DNA from: Trochalopteron elliotii
Taxonomy: Eukaryota; Chordata; Aves; Passeriformes; Leiothrichidae
Direction of reading: 5' to 3'
Length of the DNA stretch: 64,000 nucleotides
Assembly (NCBI GenBank): GCA_024734555.1
Contig: JANPWX010000028.1
Location: 649,988 to 713,987 of the forward strand
Of this stretch, positions 26,766 to 39,000 are shown one piece after another (position 1 is the stretch's first letter; each line of letters opens with the position of its first letter). The notes below the pieces were generated by a model, which saw nothing but the letters and a program-made list of their open reading frames with translations, did no database searches and had not been told where the DNA came from. The position numbers were made by a program, and so were the translations under genes.

Positions 26766-29192
26766 GGAGTGCAGAGAAAGTTCTTCAAACTGCATTTGGA
26801 GAGTGACCTAAGATGTGGGAAAGTTGTCTATTGCTTATGTTATTTTTTTCACCCACTTTTGAGTGCTTTGAGGCTACATTTCCCCTGAGTTATGACAGAT
26901 ATTGCCACCCACCTTAGTTCTTCCTGCCTCTGCCCTAACAGAACCTCTTTGTTGTTTTATCTAATCAGATTCAGAGGCCCTTCTAGAGTTGGCTCTTTCA
27001 GACTGTTCAAAGCGGTTATATTTCTTATTTCCCAGGCTTCAGAAGAACTAAAAATAACCAAGTGAAAATTTGAAATGCAAAGCTAACATTCCTGCCAGTG
27101 TTAAGCAGATATGTTGTCGGGATCAACGAAAGATGTTACAGATCTGAAAAATTTTAATAAATCAGAATACTTAATTTTTCTCTGCAGAATTTTCTGAGTT
27201 TGATCTTTCCTAAGCCACCAGTAAATTTTTATAAAAATATTTACCTTAACTTTTTCTGAACAAAACACATGCAGTGTGCTTTCACACAAAGAGAAAAACT
27301 TATTACGAAGCTTTCCATATGCAAAGGAGAATCTTCAAGGCAGATGAGGGTTTGCAGTTCAAATGATCTCAGGTGGAAGTGACCCATGTTGTTTCTCCCA
27401 TCCCACAGAGTAGGAATTGTAAGTATGTTGCCTGATGCCAAGAACTGAGAATTTTCACTGGCGAAGAAGGACCTTCAGTAGGCACAGGGCAGGGTCATTA
27501 CAGTAAATAAAAAGCGCTAGTTAGTCAAACCAGCCATATTTGTATCTATCTTTACACAATAATTTTCCCAGGATTTCTCAACAGCAACAAAAGGGATCTT
27601 GCTCCACTAGCTGGATTACACAGTGGAGCAATGTTTTCCAACAACTTTATAGAGACTGAGGAAATGAAAGAAAAAGCAGTGTTAAATTTGGCAAATGCAC
27701 TTTAATCTGAGAGAGTGATAAGCACCTTTAATTATTGACTGCAAACAATCACCCTCTTGAAAGAATTTTTAATTGCTTACAGTTGTTGGCGATAGGAGAG
27801 TTTCCTCTGTGATGGTGAAGGATATATTCCTGCAGCCAGTAATTACAGCAACTTTGCACTCTTCCAGAGAAACTGAAAACCTGGCAATACAGGGCACAAC
27901 ATTAAGGCAATTAAACATTTACACAAATAAGCCAGAGGGAGGATCCATTTTCAAAAAGCATGAGAAACAGTGTGTGTCTGCTAACTTCCAGAAAACAGGA
28001 AATAGCCAGCAACAGCCCAGCTTCCAAACTCCAAACTTTGTGTCTCCCTTTAAGGGATGCAAGAAGAAATAAGATTTGTAACCAGTCTGAGTCTCTGGAA
28101 TAATCTGAAACATGACACAGAATTTAGTTCTCAGCCCTTGGAGAAAATTCATGATGGAAAAAACCCACATGGTGAGACGCTGAGTTCAGGCTACTGTAAC
28201 TGAATCAACCAAAAATCCAACCCTTGGGATCTGAGGACTTTTTATCAGTGACGGGACAAAATGAGACCTGCAGTGAACCAAAAGCGAAAGTATTTTAAAT
28301 GCTCTTTTAAACTGCAATTATAGTTGTGTGAACTATTTCATAACGAATCCTAATTTGACTACCATTTTCTTCCACATGGAATACAGTTCCATGCAATTCC
28401 TTTCATTTTCTGTGCAATTTCTAGTTATGGAAGACTCTTCTTTTTTCTGATGTGCATACTGGAAAAGGCTTTTATTGCATCGTCACTTAAGGAAGTCTCA
28501 TCACGGTGAGCATACACAGAGGATGCAATTTTAACTTCTTAGTCCACCACTGTTTGTTTGCTTTTGATCCAATTGGAAACTGTTAACCCTTAAAAAAACA
28601 TAACTAAGAATATGGTGAAATATTTATTATCATAATCTCGTATTTCACATATTTGCAAGTTCAGTACTGAAATATTATCTGATGCAATGCCTCAGCCAAA
28701 GTGAATGTGGCAGAGGTTTTTGGTTTTTTATTTGATATCTTTTCCCCCTTGACTTTCATGGATGATACAAAACTGAAATTAGACAACAGAACAAACGTGT
28801 GGATAGTTTATTCCTTTTAATTTTGCTATTAATCTTTGGAAATTACTATAATAATCCACGAAGCCTCATATTTTTGCTGTTTAGCAAGAAAAACATATGT
28901 ATTATGTGTACACATGCTACAAATTTACATGAGAAGCCAATGACTACAGCAGCAAAATATGGTTTCATAGAAGTCAGCAAAGGCTTCCCACCCATGTCAG
29001 CAGAGCCTGAAATTTACCTTATAATCTGGGGCTCTGTCCAGCAGGATCTATTTTAGATTTTGCATCCATCCTTCTGCTTTATTAGCACTGCTGCCCAAAT
29101 TGCCATGTTCCTGGCTGAAATTCATGGCTAGCCTCACTCTCCCATTTTTTAAGTTCTGCTGTTAAGAGCTCTTGAGAAAACTGCTTGTTTTC

Positions 29193-29225
29193 CTTCTAAT
29201 GCCAACCAGTTGTTGGCATTAGAAG
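29193..29225. repeat. Perfect 14-bp hairpin with 5-nt loop
   Basis: CTTCTAATGCCAAC and its exact reverse complement GTTGGCATTAGAAG flank the loop CAGTT. Three further T-A pairs follow after one mismatch. The stem is shorter than a typical microRNA precursor. Confidence 0.9.
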
Positions 29226-29842
29226 AAAATGAAAATCTTTTAAGTGGCTATTGTGCATATTATTTGAATGCACTGGATGACATTTCAACACCAGGCAATG
29301 CCTCCTCTCCACCACAGTCATCAAGAGTGGTTTAGGTTTTTTTCTTTCCCATATGGGCACTGAGGTTTCCAACAGCATTGATCCCTCTGCACATTTTTCT
29401 ATACTTTGTACAAGGCTCTTTGAACATATTTCTGCAAACAGAAAAGCTTCAATGTGCAACAGTTTTTTAACAGCTTGAAGAACTGAGCCCTTGATGTGAT
29501 TATTTGATCGTATATGAAGTAACTCTCATGATCAATGAGTGATGTCACAGTTATCACTTTGAAGTTAATAGTAAAATTTGCATTGGCTTAAATCTGAGCA
29601 GGATCAAGGCATGAAGCATGACTGGCATTCTTTTAATTAATTTCCATATTTCTTTTTAAATTCTCATGCCTCACTCCATGCTTCTTCACGTGACAAGAGA
29701 AAAGAGTAAATGTTGGAAATTGATGTTTTCACCATCTGTCGTGTGTAACAAATTGTTCTAGTATATTAGTTTATGTGGGCATTCTGTCCTTGATCAGCTC
29801 CCACATTTCCCACAGACAGCAGCAGAAGCTGCACATAAAGAC

Positions 29843-29860
29843 AAAAAAAAAAAAAAAAAA
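29843..29860 (+). repeat. A18 homopolymer
   Basis: Simple A run in intergenic sequence, flanked by AAAGAC and CAACTT. Confidence 0.9.
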
Positions 29861-31005
29861 CAACTTTGCAAATGGAAATATAATACTCCATCTGCAGACA
29901 ATAGCCCTGATTGAAAGAAGTGCTATAGCACCTTTAGCAAAGTAATTCCTATAGACTTGTGGGGAAAATACAGAGCCCATAATTCTTTGCTTTGAATTTA
30001 AACTATAATTTATACTAGCATCTAAAAAATCTGGGATACATAAAGGCCATATTGGAAGCACTGTCTTTATCTCTGAAGCTAACAGGAAATGAGAGGCAGT
30101 AATAGGACTTGAACTGGTTTCTCACTTGCAATGAGTATCCAACACTCGTTGAAGAAAACTTCCTTTCAAAATCTTTTCGTTCCAAATCTGCTGAACAGGG
30201 AATCAAAATGCATGTGTGTGAACAATGTCCATTTGTATTCTTAAATGAACTTGTTTTATTTTGCCATTTACTAAATGCTGGCATAAAAATTCCTGAAGCA
30301 ACGTGACTCTCACAACAAACACGACTGACAGACCCTCGCTGGAGAGCACATGCAAGCACAGACTACAATTGTTCTGTGGTTATTTGAGAGGCAGTGGTCA
30401 GGGAAACAGGGGTCATTAATTTCCTCGCGTGCTTTAAACATTTCCAGAGATGTGCTAAAAAGCATTAAAAGCACAACGGCCGACATCTAAGGCTGAAACA
30501 TTAGGAAAACTTTAGAAAGGGATTTCTGTGAAAAAGAGAGAAGGGATGCTTTGATTTTGACCCTTGCATGAGGGAACGCAACACACTTTTAACTCTTTCC
30601 TTGTTGCTTTTCCTACAGATCAGTTGTACGACTTCTGGAGAAGTGCTTGGGGTCGAGGCGGAAGGAAACCTGCTCCGACCGTGTGACCGCGGGGTGTTGG
30701 AGCTGCTGAGGGGCTTCGGTCCCCGCTCAGGGGCTGCGAGTGTGACGCCAGGCGCATTTCTGAACGCTCGGACATGGAAATTCCCTCAGCCCCGTCCGGC
30801 CCTGACCGCCCAGGGACCACCCGCCAGGGGGCGCCGCTCCGCACGCCCGGGCCCCCCCCGCCACTGCCGCCCGTCAATGGCGCCCGCGCTCGTCCCTGTC
30901 CCCTGCCGATCCCCGTGTCCCGCGGCGGGCATGGCGCCCGCGCCCGTCCCCTCCCGTCCTGCGTGGCCACCGGGGCCCGCTCTCCCCATGACGTGTGTCC
31001 CGCGG

Positions 31006-31131
31006 CGGGGCGGGCAGTGCAGAGGGAAGCGGGTGGATTTGGCGGAATCACGTGGCGCGGACTCCTACTCTTGTTNCGGGGTGGGCAGAGCAGAGGGAAG
31101 CGGGTGGATTTGGCGGAATCACGTGGCGCGG
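31006..31131 (+). repeat. 55-bp tandem duplication in the CEP162 promoter
   Basis: Bases 31006-31060 and 31077-31131 are near-identical (two differences over 55 bases) with a 71-bp period. Each copy carries a TTTGGCGG E2F-like element (31038-31045 and 31109-31116) followed at once by a CACGTG E-box (31049-31054 and 31120-31125). An unresolved base N lies at 31076 between the copies, so copy number in the real genome could differ from what is assembled. Confidence 0.9.
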
Positions 31132-31172
31132 TCCCTGCTGGCGGGCGGGCGGGCGGGACGGTGGCCGGGAGG

Positions 31173-31186
31173 GTTTCCCGGGCAAC
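31173..31186. promoter_or_regulatory. RFX X-box-like motif
   Basis: GTTTCC-CG-GGCAAC is an imperfect palindrome matching the RFX X-box consensus GTNRCC(N0-3)RGYAAC. On the minus strand the first half-site GTTGCC is perfect. One position deviates in the other half. RFX factors drive many ciliary genes, so a site about 55 bp before the first donor suits CEP162. The call is by motif only. Confidence 0.6.
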
Positions 31187-31240
31187 CGCGCCGCCGGCGA
31201 GCGGGACGGCTGCGGCTGAGCGGGTTCCGGCGCGGTGCAG
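31187..31240 (+). other. CEP162: Probable non-coding exon 1 of CEP162 (5' end uncertain)
   Basis: A good donor, GGTGCAG|GTAGGC, follows base 31240 at the downstream side of the CpG island. The ATG-containing exon lies 1.8 kb further on and has its own acceptor, so a 5' UTR exon ending here is likely. The start given is only the base after the X-box-like motif. The real transcription start may be upstream or downstream, and other GT sites in the island remain possible donors. Confidence 0.5.
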
Positions 31241-33000
31241 GTAGGCGCCCGGCGCCCGGGGCAGCGCTCGGCTCTGACCCGCATCCTCTTCCCTCCCCTG
31301 CTGCTCCCCGGGGCGCCCGTCGGGCCTTGGAGCCGAGCCCCGCCCGCCCGTGCCCGAGCCCCCGCTCTGCCGTGCGCCAGCCGTGCGTGTGCTCCAGGGA
31401 AAGCCGGAGGAGGATCAGGTCCCGGCTGGGATGATTAAAAGGTTAGGTGAAATGTGTTAGGTTGTTTAAGATTTCCTCCATCCCCGTGGTTTAGCCATAT
31501 TTCCTCAAAACTTCCGCCTTTTTGCGCTGTGTTGTAGCATATATCCCATCAAGTGCCGCCTTTGTTTCGTGCACTAAGTCATTTGTGAGCCGCCAGGTCT
31601 GAAGACGTGGCTGAAAAGTATATTTGCTAAAGTTAATGTTTGCCTATGGTCTTCTGTTACCGAAATTGTAAACGTGTTTGTTGTCTTTAAGTTACATGTT
31701 AGTTTTTATAAAAGATGTAATTATAAGGTAGGAAGAAAACCGTCATTCTAATGTAGGAAGAAGTACGGATAATGTCAGAAGAATCACTCAAGTTTTTCTG
31801 GCAAGGCTAGAATTAAATATTCCCCACTTGCTAGAGTAGCTGGCACAGTTAGTAAATTGCCAAAGCATCCTGCGTTTAACATCAAGTGTTCTTTGATGTG
31901 AAAGTATAAAAGGATACTGGATTGTGTGTGCCCTGAGAGGTAACATTCTTAATCTCCTTACCATGTTTTCAGAGATATTGTCCAAATGCTTACATAAGGA
32001 TATCTTGCTCAATTGAACGCCTGGGCAGTCTGCTATATAACTTTTTTTTTTTTTCTCTTTTTTAACTGCCAAAGCCAAAGTGTCGGGTGGTCTATGGATG
32101 GATAAGGAGTGAAAGCAGGAAACAGTTGTCACAACTCGCCTGTCAAAATCAATTTACTAGGTAGGTAACAGTCCTGTGTACCGAGTGGGCTCCATACTGG
32201 GAGAAGTTTTATTTAATGGTAAAAGTACTTTTGCAAATGTTTGGCCCTTTTATGTTTATATCACACTTCTCAGCCTGGAAGATGCTAGTGCAGTTTAGCG
32301 CTGCCATACATATGCAGTTTTGAAGGCAGCCATATGTGTTGAGCAGTGTGATACACAAAAGTTGTGCAGCCTTTTGGTTGTGGGGCATATTTTATATCTG
32401 AGAAGTTGATGCAGGCTTAGGGGAAGGAGAGAAAAAGCAAGTGGCACTGGCTTTCTGTGTCAGGGCAGATCAAACCAAGTGCCTAACCTTAAAAATGTAT
32501 TCATATGTTTATTATTTACTAAATCCAAAGCACAGCAGAGATGATGAAACAAAACTAACAATGCCAGATGTCCCCAGTGTTGGAGAAGAAACATAGAAAG
32601 GACTTAAAAGCCCTTAAAATGGAAATATTACTGCAGTAGATTCTCGTTTAATTATTAATAAAATGCTTAATTGTGGGTTGCTAAGAGAGCTGGTTTTTGA
32701 AAAAAAAAAAGTAAAGATGCTGAAGTGAATCATATTTTATTTATCCCTCAAAGTTTAAATGCTGAAGCTGGTGTTTTGGAAATGAGTATTTTACTTATAA
32801 GGAATTTGGATGATCTAGGTACGTTTGCACTGATTTTGTCATTCAGTAAATAGTTTTGTAAGGAATGGGGAAATGGTGTTTGTCATCTCTCAAGTTTTGG
32901 ATTGGAGTTTTTTTGCTTATAGCTCTATTCAAGCAAATCACTAGGTAACATCAATTTCAGGATGCATTTAACTAACTTTAATTTAAATTTTAGTTTTTAG
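31241..33000 (+). other. CEP162: CEP162 intron 1
   Basis: It begins in the tail of the CpG island and becomes AT-rich after about 31440. No repeat family was recognised beyond short T and A runs near 32042 and 32700. Confidence 0.6.
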
Positions 33001-33037
33001 ACTCAGTTGTTTGGAAGGTAAAATCCAGCTGCAAGTT
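33001..33037 (+). other. CEP162: 5' UTR part of CEP162 exon 2
   Basis: The acceptor TTTTTAG at 32994-33000 follows a T-rich tract and precedes 37 bases of leader before the ATG at 33038. An alternative acceptor, ATTTCAG ending at 32960, would lengthen the leader by 40 bases without changing the protein. Confidence 0.6.
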
Positions 33038-33097
33038 ATGGCTCATCGATTTTCAAAGGAAGAATTAGATGAGCAATTTGAAGAGTTTCTGAAAGAG
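33038..33097 (+). CDS. CEP162: CEP162 exon 2, coding part (residues 1-20)
   Basis: This exon encodes [20 protein letters not shown], the signature N terminus of CEP162, and ends at GAG|GTATGT in phase 0. The start codon is chosen because it matches the family start. The context is GTTATGG, with G at +4. Confidence 0.95.
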
Positions 33098-36000
33098 GTA
33101 TGTTTGAGAGCAAGGTTACATCCCTATTCTCTATTAAAAAATGGGGAAAATTGAGTATGGAAGAATATAAAATGTAATATTCACCTGTGCTTTTATCACG
33201 TAATTAACATAGCTTTCTTATGTATGAGTCTTTGCAAGGTCTAATTGCTAAGCTAAATTCATACTATTTTGCTATATTGAAATCAAGAGAACAATTTTGT
33301 AATGAAATAAATATTTTGTCATTGCCTGATTGTATGTTCAGAAAGAGCCCTTGGTTCTTGATTTTTGTTTCAGTTTTATTGTTGGTGCTGCTTAGTACTG
33401 AAAGCTTCAAATTGATGTATAATTGAAAATGAGGTAAAAACTCTCATTGTATATAACCACAGGCTACATTTAAAAATTTCTTTATTTTTCTGTGCAATGC
33501 CTCCTCTCACTGAATTGTTTTAAAAAATTCTTGTGTAAAATGAAGCATGTTGTAGTGCTTAGAATTAAATTCCTTTAATTCCTCATGGTGCTTCATGGTT
33601 TTGAGTACTGCAAAATCATGCAGGTCTGTGGGTTCTGGCTTAAGCTAAGAATTATCAGACATGATCTAAATTCCCTGACTAGGTATGTTTTTTTCGATGC
33701 AAATAGACCTGCAATTTCAGAACTTCCCTCTGGTCTGTCAGACACACAGTGTGGTAACCCTAAAACATAAATACTGCTACATAAGGCCTTTGCTAGATTT
33801 TAATCCTGTATATAAGCATAACTAGTGATGGCAGAGAACATTTCTGGAGTCTCTGTTATATGTAATGTAGGCTTGAAACTTTTTTAAAGTAGACTTACAA
33901 TTTAATGTGTTACAATTTAGTGACTTGTGAAAAGTAATTCCATTTAATGCTGTAACTAAGTTAGCACTCTTGAACTCACTGAAATCATTAATGTTAGTAA
34001 AATTAGAAAACTAGTCTTTACATTTCCTTCAAAATTCATTACTTACTGTTGTTACAAAGGGAGTTGTTCTGGGGAAGAGAAAGGGGTTTTATTCTTCTAT
34101 TTGTTATGCACAGCTGTGAAAACTCTGCATGTGATTGCTTCTAGTATTTTATTCCTCATTTGACATGCTCTTCTTCCTCCTCAGCTATTGCCCACATTGA
34201 GAATGCTTATTAAAAAAAAAAAAAAGTCCAAATAACTATTGAATTATTCTAAGTGGCATTTGGAGTGTCCTAGAGAATGTAACTTTAACAATTCATGTCT
34301 TAATTTTTTTTGTCATTTCAATCCAAAACTGTTTTCAAACTGCTAATCCAGTTCTTAAAAATGTTCATTGTGTTTTTTGCCACTTAGATACTGACTGAAA
34401 TAACAATGACATTATCTACTCTCTGTTATTGTTACACATGCATCTTCTGCTATGTCCTTTTCCTTGCTTTTGTTTTTTATAAAAAGTGTTTGGCCTTTTT
34501 AATATTAGAAAGATGAGAAACTGGTGTGCTCCATTTCTTGAAATCTCTCTGTAGGTGATGTTCGTGTTGAGAGTGTCACAATGGGTAGGCAATAGTAAAA
34601 TCTGTTTCTCAGTAGTTTGGGGAAGACTTAACATTGTTTAAGCAAGCCTTTCAAAGAGGAAATGGAGCAGGATTTTTCCCTTTTAAGTAACTCCTAATGA
34701 ATCTGTGTTTGGGGTGAGGCTGTGTATGTATGTTTGTGATTAAGACATATGAAGTTAAAAGAAAGACTGTATATACAGCTGGATGATGCAGGTCTAATGT
34801 GAGGATTAAACTAAGTCTTTTGGCATATACAGTGAAGTTTAAAAGCTATCAGTGGATTTTCTAGATTCTTATCATTATACAGAAGGAAGCACAAATGTGT
34901 AATAACAATGACTGCATGTAGGATAAATCCTTTAATGATTCCCTCTGCCTGGTTATGCTTATTCCCAGCCCCTTGCCAAGACAGCCTGTTGTCGTCCATA
35001 ATTCTTCCCATAATCCTTCTTCCTCCACTGTCTGTGTTCCCGTGGTCCATCCACTCCTCACCATCAGTATCTTGTTTAGGTGTGCTTCACCTGTTGTTGG
35101 ATTGGATTTCCTCTAAGCATCATCTGTCATGCTGGTTTAGCTGCAGGTTTTCAGTGTTTGCTTTGTTGGCTGTGGTCTCTTGGGACGTGCAACGTGAGGA
35201 AGTCTTTCTAATACACAGTGCTTCAATTAATTGAATTAATTGCCTCTTTTTGATGACCCAAAGCAATGTTGTGAAAAAGCCGTTGTCTGCTTCCAGTATT
35301 TTCAGTTGACCTTTGTCCTACTTGATATTCATGGATCCTTGAGAAGGAAGACTTTCAAAAGGAAAGGCTATACCATCTTTACTAGAGTATCTGTAGAATA
35401 GTATCTGGAAGAGAAACATCACACATTAAGCCGTGTTTGAGAAACATTTTAAGTTTTTATTAAAAGATCAAACAGATTAATATATTATTGTGTAAGAAAA
35501 GAATATTTTGAAGTAGACTTATTTAATTGAAAAATACTGGTTTCATGAATTAATTAGGACAACTGGTCATGAAAGTCTGAGTCTTTTAGATCAAATTCTG
35601 TGTTACCTATCTTTTTTAAGTTCTTTCACATGCAAAGGAGGTGGTAAGCTGATGATGTGCCATATACTTGTTCTAGTTCTTAAAACTGTCTCTTCTGGCT
35701 GTTATTTATGTTGAGTTTAAACAATGGACACTTTTTGTGTGTCTGTGTTCCTGAAAGGCTGAGGCTGTCTTATGGAGGAGGGAAAGGAAGAAATTGGTGC
35801 CACTTACTGGTGCTAAGTCATTATGAGTCCAGAAAGTTGATTGATGATTGATTGACCTTTTTTTTTCAAAGGAAGGAAAAAAAATCAGGAGTTTTGCTGT
35901 TGAGACAACTGATGTGTTGGGAAAAATGCACCATTATTTTTGTGTCAGCATTTCTTTCCCAGCTGCTGCAGCTTTACTGTCTGCAGTTGACAAGATGGCT

Positions 36001-39000
36001 GGACATGGAAAGTTTCCAGAACTTGAGCACAACCTGTGGGAGTTGCAGGTTCTTTAGTTACAATCCACTGAGGAGTATGAGCCTCACTGAAGTTGCAGAG
36101 CAGAGGATACTGTTGGTTGTAAAAGAAACAGCAGGTGATAACAGAGTTTGCATCAAGCCCCTGTCGGTGCTTCCAGCTAGCAGGAGGCAGTCTGACCTTT
36201 GGGGACAATGGCACTAGTACTTGTGACTAGTGTTAGGAAATTGTTATTTATGGCATATTTGTTAGAAATCTAAAGCTGTTTTGTTCTGTGTCACAGAGCC
36301 AACTTAGAGAAATTGCAATACATCCTGTTGTCTAGCAGTTTCATAATTTATTAAAATTGTGTTTTATTAAAGTGCAAGGCTCAGAGCACTTCTTTCTTTC
36401 TGAGATGTATGACAGGCATTTAGTTTTCTCTAGTGAAACTGAAAGCTCTAAAGATGTTCTTGATCAGAGATACTAATATTTTATTACAATTATTTTTCCT
36501 TAAATTATAATTTTATATAATTGCCATTTGATTTTTGAATGTTCTTGTTAAGCCCAGAGAAGTTGAAGTTTTAGTCATATAGTAAAGGTAGGCTTTTATG
36601 GCAGTATTTTTAATGTAATAGGAGGCAGTGGGTGGCAGAGGCTTGTTTTAATAAAACATACCCTTGCGTTTCACATGTTAAGTATCCCCAATTCTGTTGC
36701 CTCTAATATTGGGTTTATGTTACCATGTTTTCTTATTTGTGACTATTACAAAAATGAAGCTTTTGAAATTTTCCCATGTGATTCATTTCATACATGAAGT
36801 CTTTGTTTCTTACCATTTATGGCTTTTGCTAACTGTGCACTATATTCTTTAAGACACTTTGGGACAGTTGGTTTTAACAGTTGTAGCTAAAAATTTAGAT
36901 TAAAAGTATTCCATTCCCTTTAACCCCATTTTGCTGCACAAAGAATATGTAGAACGTAAGGTTGCAGTGCACTAGTTTAATGAATATTTCCTTGTTTAAT
37001 GTGTGGATAGCTGATTGTGGCTCTGAGCCTGCTGTAGGCCACAAAGAGCTTTATTAAAGGAAAAAAGTAGAGGATAGTTGTCTTTTCCTTCCTGTTACCT
37101 TTCAGTAACTTGAATTCATATGGTGTCCATACTCGTAGATTTTTTTTTTTTCCATTGATTTAAGCCATCAGTCAAAATCAGCATGGATGACTAACACATA
37201 TGAAAGTTTAATACACAGTTGGGTAGAAATGGCTCTGGCATTTCTATTACATTCCATGAATACAAAGTATAAGATTAATTTCTGATATCTGACTTGCTGG
37301 CAGCTAGAATGTTGCTAGTGCACATAGTTGCTAGTTTATTTTTAGAATATTAATAATAGTGTTCATGTACAAAGCAAGGACAAGGCAAAATTGTTTCTGC
37401 TCTACTTCATTATCTTCAGGGATGTAGTTAGAGTTTTGGTTCTTATATGTCTTAACTAACTGAAAAAGAGCTGATTATGCTGTTCATTTGAACATACATT
37501 CTCTGAAGCAATCAACTTTTAATATATCCAAATTCTGGCAGTGGGATTATTAAAATATGCAGTATTATGCCACATGAATGTAGTCATTGTTTCTTAATCA
37601 TTTTTGTCATGCATCTGCAAAAAAGATAAACAGTGGGGAGTAATGAGAGGCATGTGGGCTCAGAAGTCCAGAATTGAGTGGCTGAAACAATGTAAAAATG
37701 TAAAAGCTCTCTTTAATCTTGTATGCAATTGATTCAGTCTCTTTCAGATGATTCAGTTGGAAATTCAAAGAAAAAGTCCAGTATTCTTGAGAAATTGGGA
37801 CAGTCCAGGAAAAAAGAAAAGAAGAAAAAGGATTCAGTGCCATGGTGGTTATCTGAGGAAGATTCGGATGATGGTGGTAAATTTAGTTTTGCAGTGTTTT
37901 GGCCACAGGGGGTCAGGCTAGTTCTTTTTCCTACTGCGTGTTAGGCCTTTTCAGATTTCACATTAAACTGATGCCACTCAAGTGTTTTAGAATGTTACAG
38001 TGCAAGTTTGTAAAGCATAAGGGTCAAATAGAATTGTATTTTTTAATAGTTCATATTCAAGCTGTATGCAAGCTGTTGGCTGTTTTTTTTCTGTAGCTTT
38101 TGAGTTAATAAAACTTGTAAAAAATAAACACATTATAAATAGTGAAATAATTAGAAAATACAATTTACAAACTCTGCAGAAATATTGGTATATGTGTTTT
38201 GTAGCCAACCTGTTCTTTGCACTTACTTTTTATAGCTTTCTGTTTTCAAAACTGTAGTGGAAAAAGACCAATTTGTATAAACACACGCTAACTGCAACAT
38301 TTGTAGTAGGTTGGAAAAGCACAGAAAAACTTTTCAACACCAGCTGAATCCAAGATGTATGTCTTCAGTATTCTCAACATTTCCCATGTCAAGAACTGTG
38401 GCTCAAGGCAAAGTGGGCTGTGATGACATGATTGCTGGTTCAGTATTGACATGGTCACAGTTCTGGAAGAAAATATATAATTGTTTGCAAGCTTTCCACC
38501 TCTATATTTTAATTTATACATTGTCTTCTTGTTAGGTAGTACAGCCTATGGGTAGTGAGTTTCCACAGGGTGATTCCCTCTTCTTCTTGTAGTAACTGGT
38601 GGTTTCTTAATTTTCATGATTTGTATTAATTGCAAGTGGACCTTAACAGAAAGTTACAAAAATCATTTTTTCTTCTGACAGAGTTAAAATACTGCTGGTA
38701 GTCTCAGATTTTAAGACTAGCTGTATCCTGTCAGTGTTGGCTTCGTGAGGAGTCAAATCCTAGTCAGCAGTTGTGCCATTTAGGCTTAATCCTAATAGGT
38801 GGTAGCTGAGCTTCTTATCTGGCCCTTTAAGATGTTGATGTAAAACTCAGAGGAATAGGAGAAAGTTCTTATCAGGTGCTTGTGAGATATGATGATTTCC
38901 TTACAGCTTTGCAAATAATGTAAGGATGGAGTGATCTTGCAGGGGCAATGTGAGAATTAAGAGGTTAGCATGGCCTCGTTTTTCTACATACTATCAAAGA

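Larger units (their letters stand above)
14786..30639. other. Intergenic sequence upstream of CEP162, no supported gene
   Basis: It holds the G-run cluster, homopolymers, hairpin and direct repeats listed separately, and a small CpG-richer patch at about 20765-20935. Open frames are short and unconserved in appearance. Conserved enhancers could be present but cannot be seen without alignment. Confidence 0.7.
30640..31440 (+). promoter_or_regulatory. CEP162: CpG-island promoter of CEP162
   Basis: CpG density and GC content rise abruptly near 30640 and fall back to AT-rich sequence after about 31440. This is the only large CpG island in the window, and it lies immediately upstream of the first CEP162 intron. 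No TATA box is evident. It contains GC-box-like runs including a (CGGG)n stretch around 31141-31157, tandem short repeats (for example a 12-base block repeated at 30877 and 30931), the 55-bp duplication at 31006-31131 and an X-box-like site at 31173-31186. A CpG-island promoter would fit broad expression of a centrosomal gene. The transcription start cannot be fixed from sequence alone. Long open frames through this island reflect GC-rich lack of stop codons and are not treated as genes. Confidence 0.85.

Noticed and set aside
29193..29225. MicroRNA precursor
   Set aside because: The stem is only 14 to 17 bp with a 5-nt loop, too short for normal Drosha/Dicer processing.
30568..31434. A 288-codon open frame (and overlapping frames on both strands) across the CpG island
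   Set aside because: GC-rich sequence rarely contains stop codons. The frame includes the unresolved N, shows only Pro/Arg/Ala-rich composition, and overlaps the CEP162 promoter and exon 1.
35852..36217. Possible extra CEP162 exon in intron 2 (121-codon frame)
   Set aside because: Exon 2 joins exon 3 in phase 0 to give the expected family sequence. This frame has no good acceptor-donor pair and no similarity.
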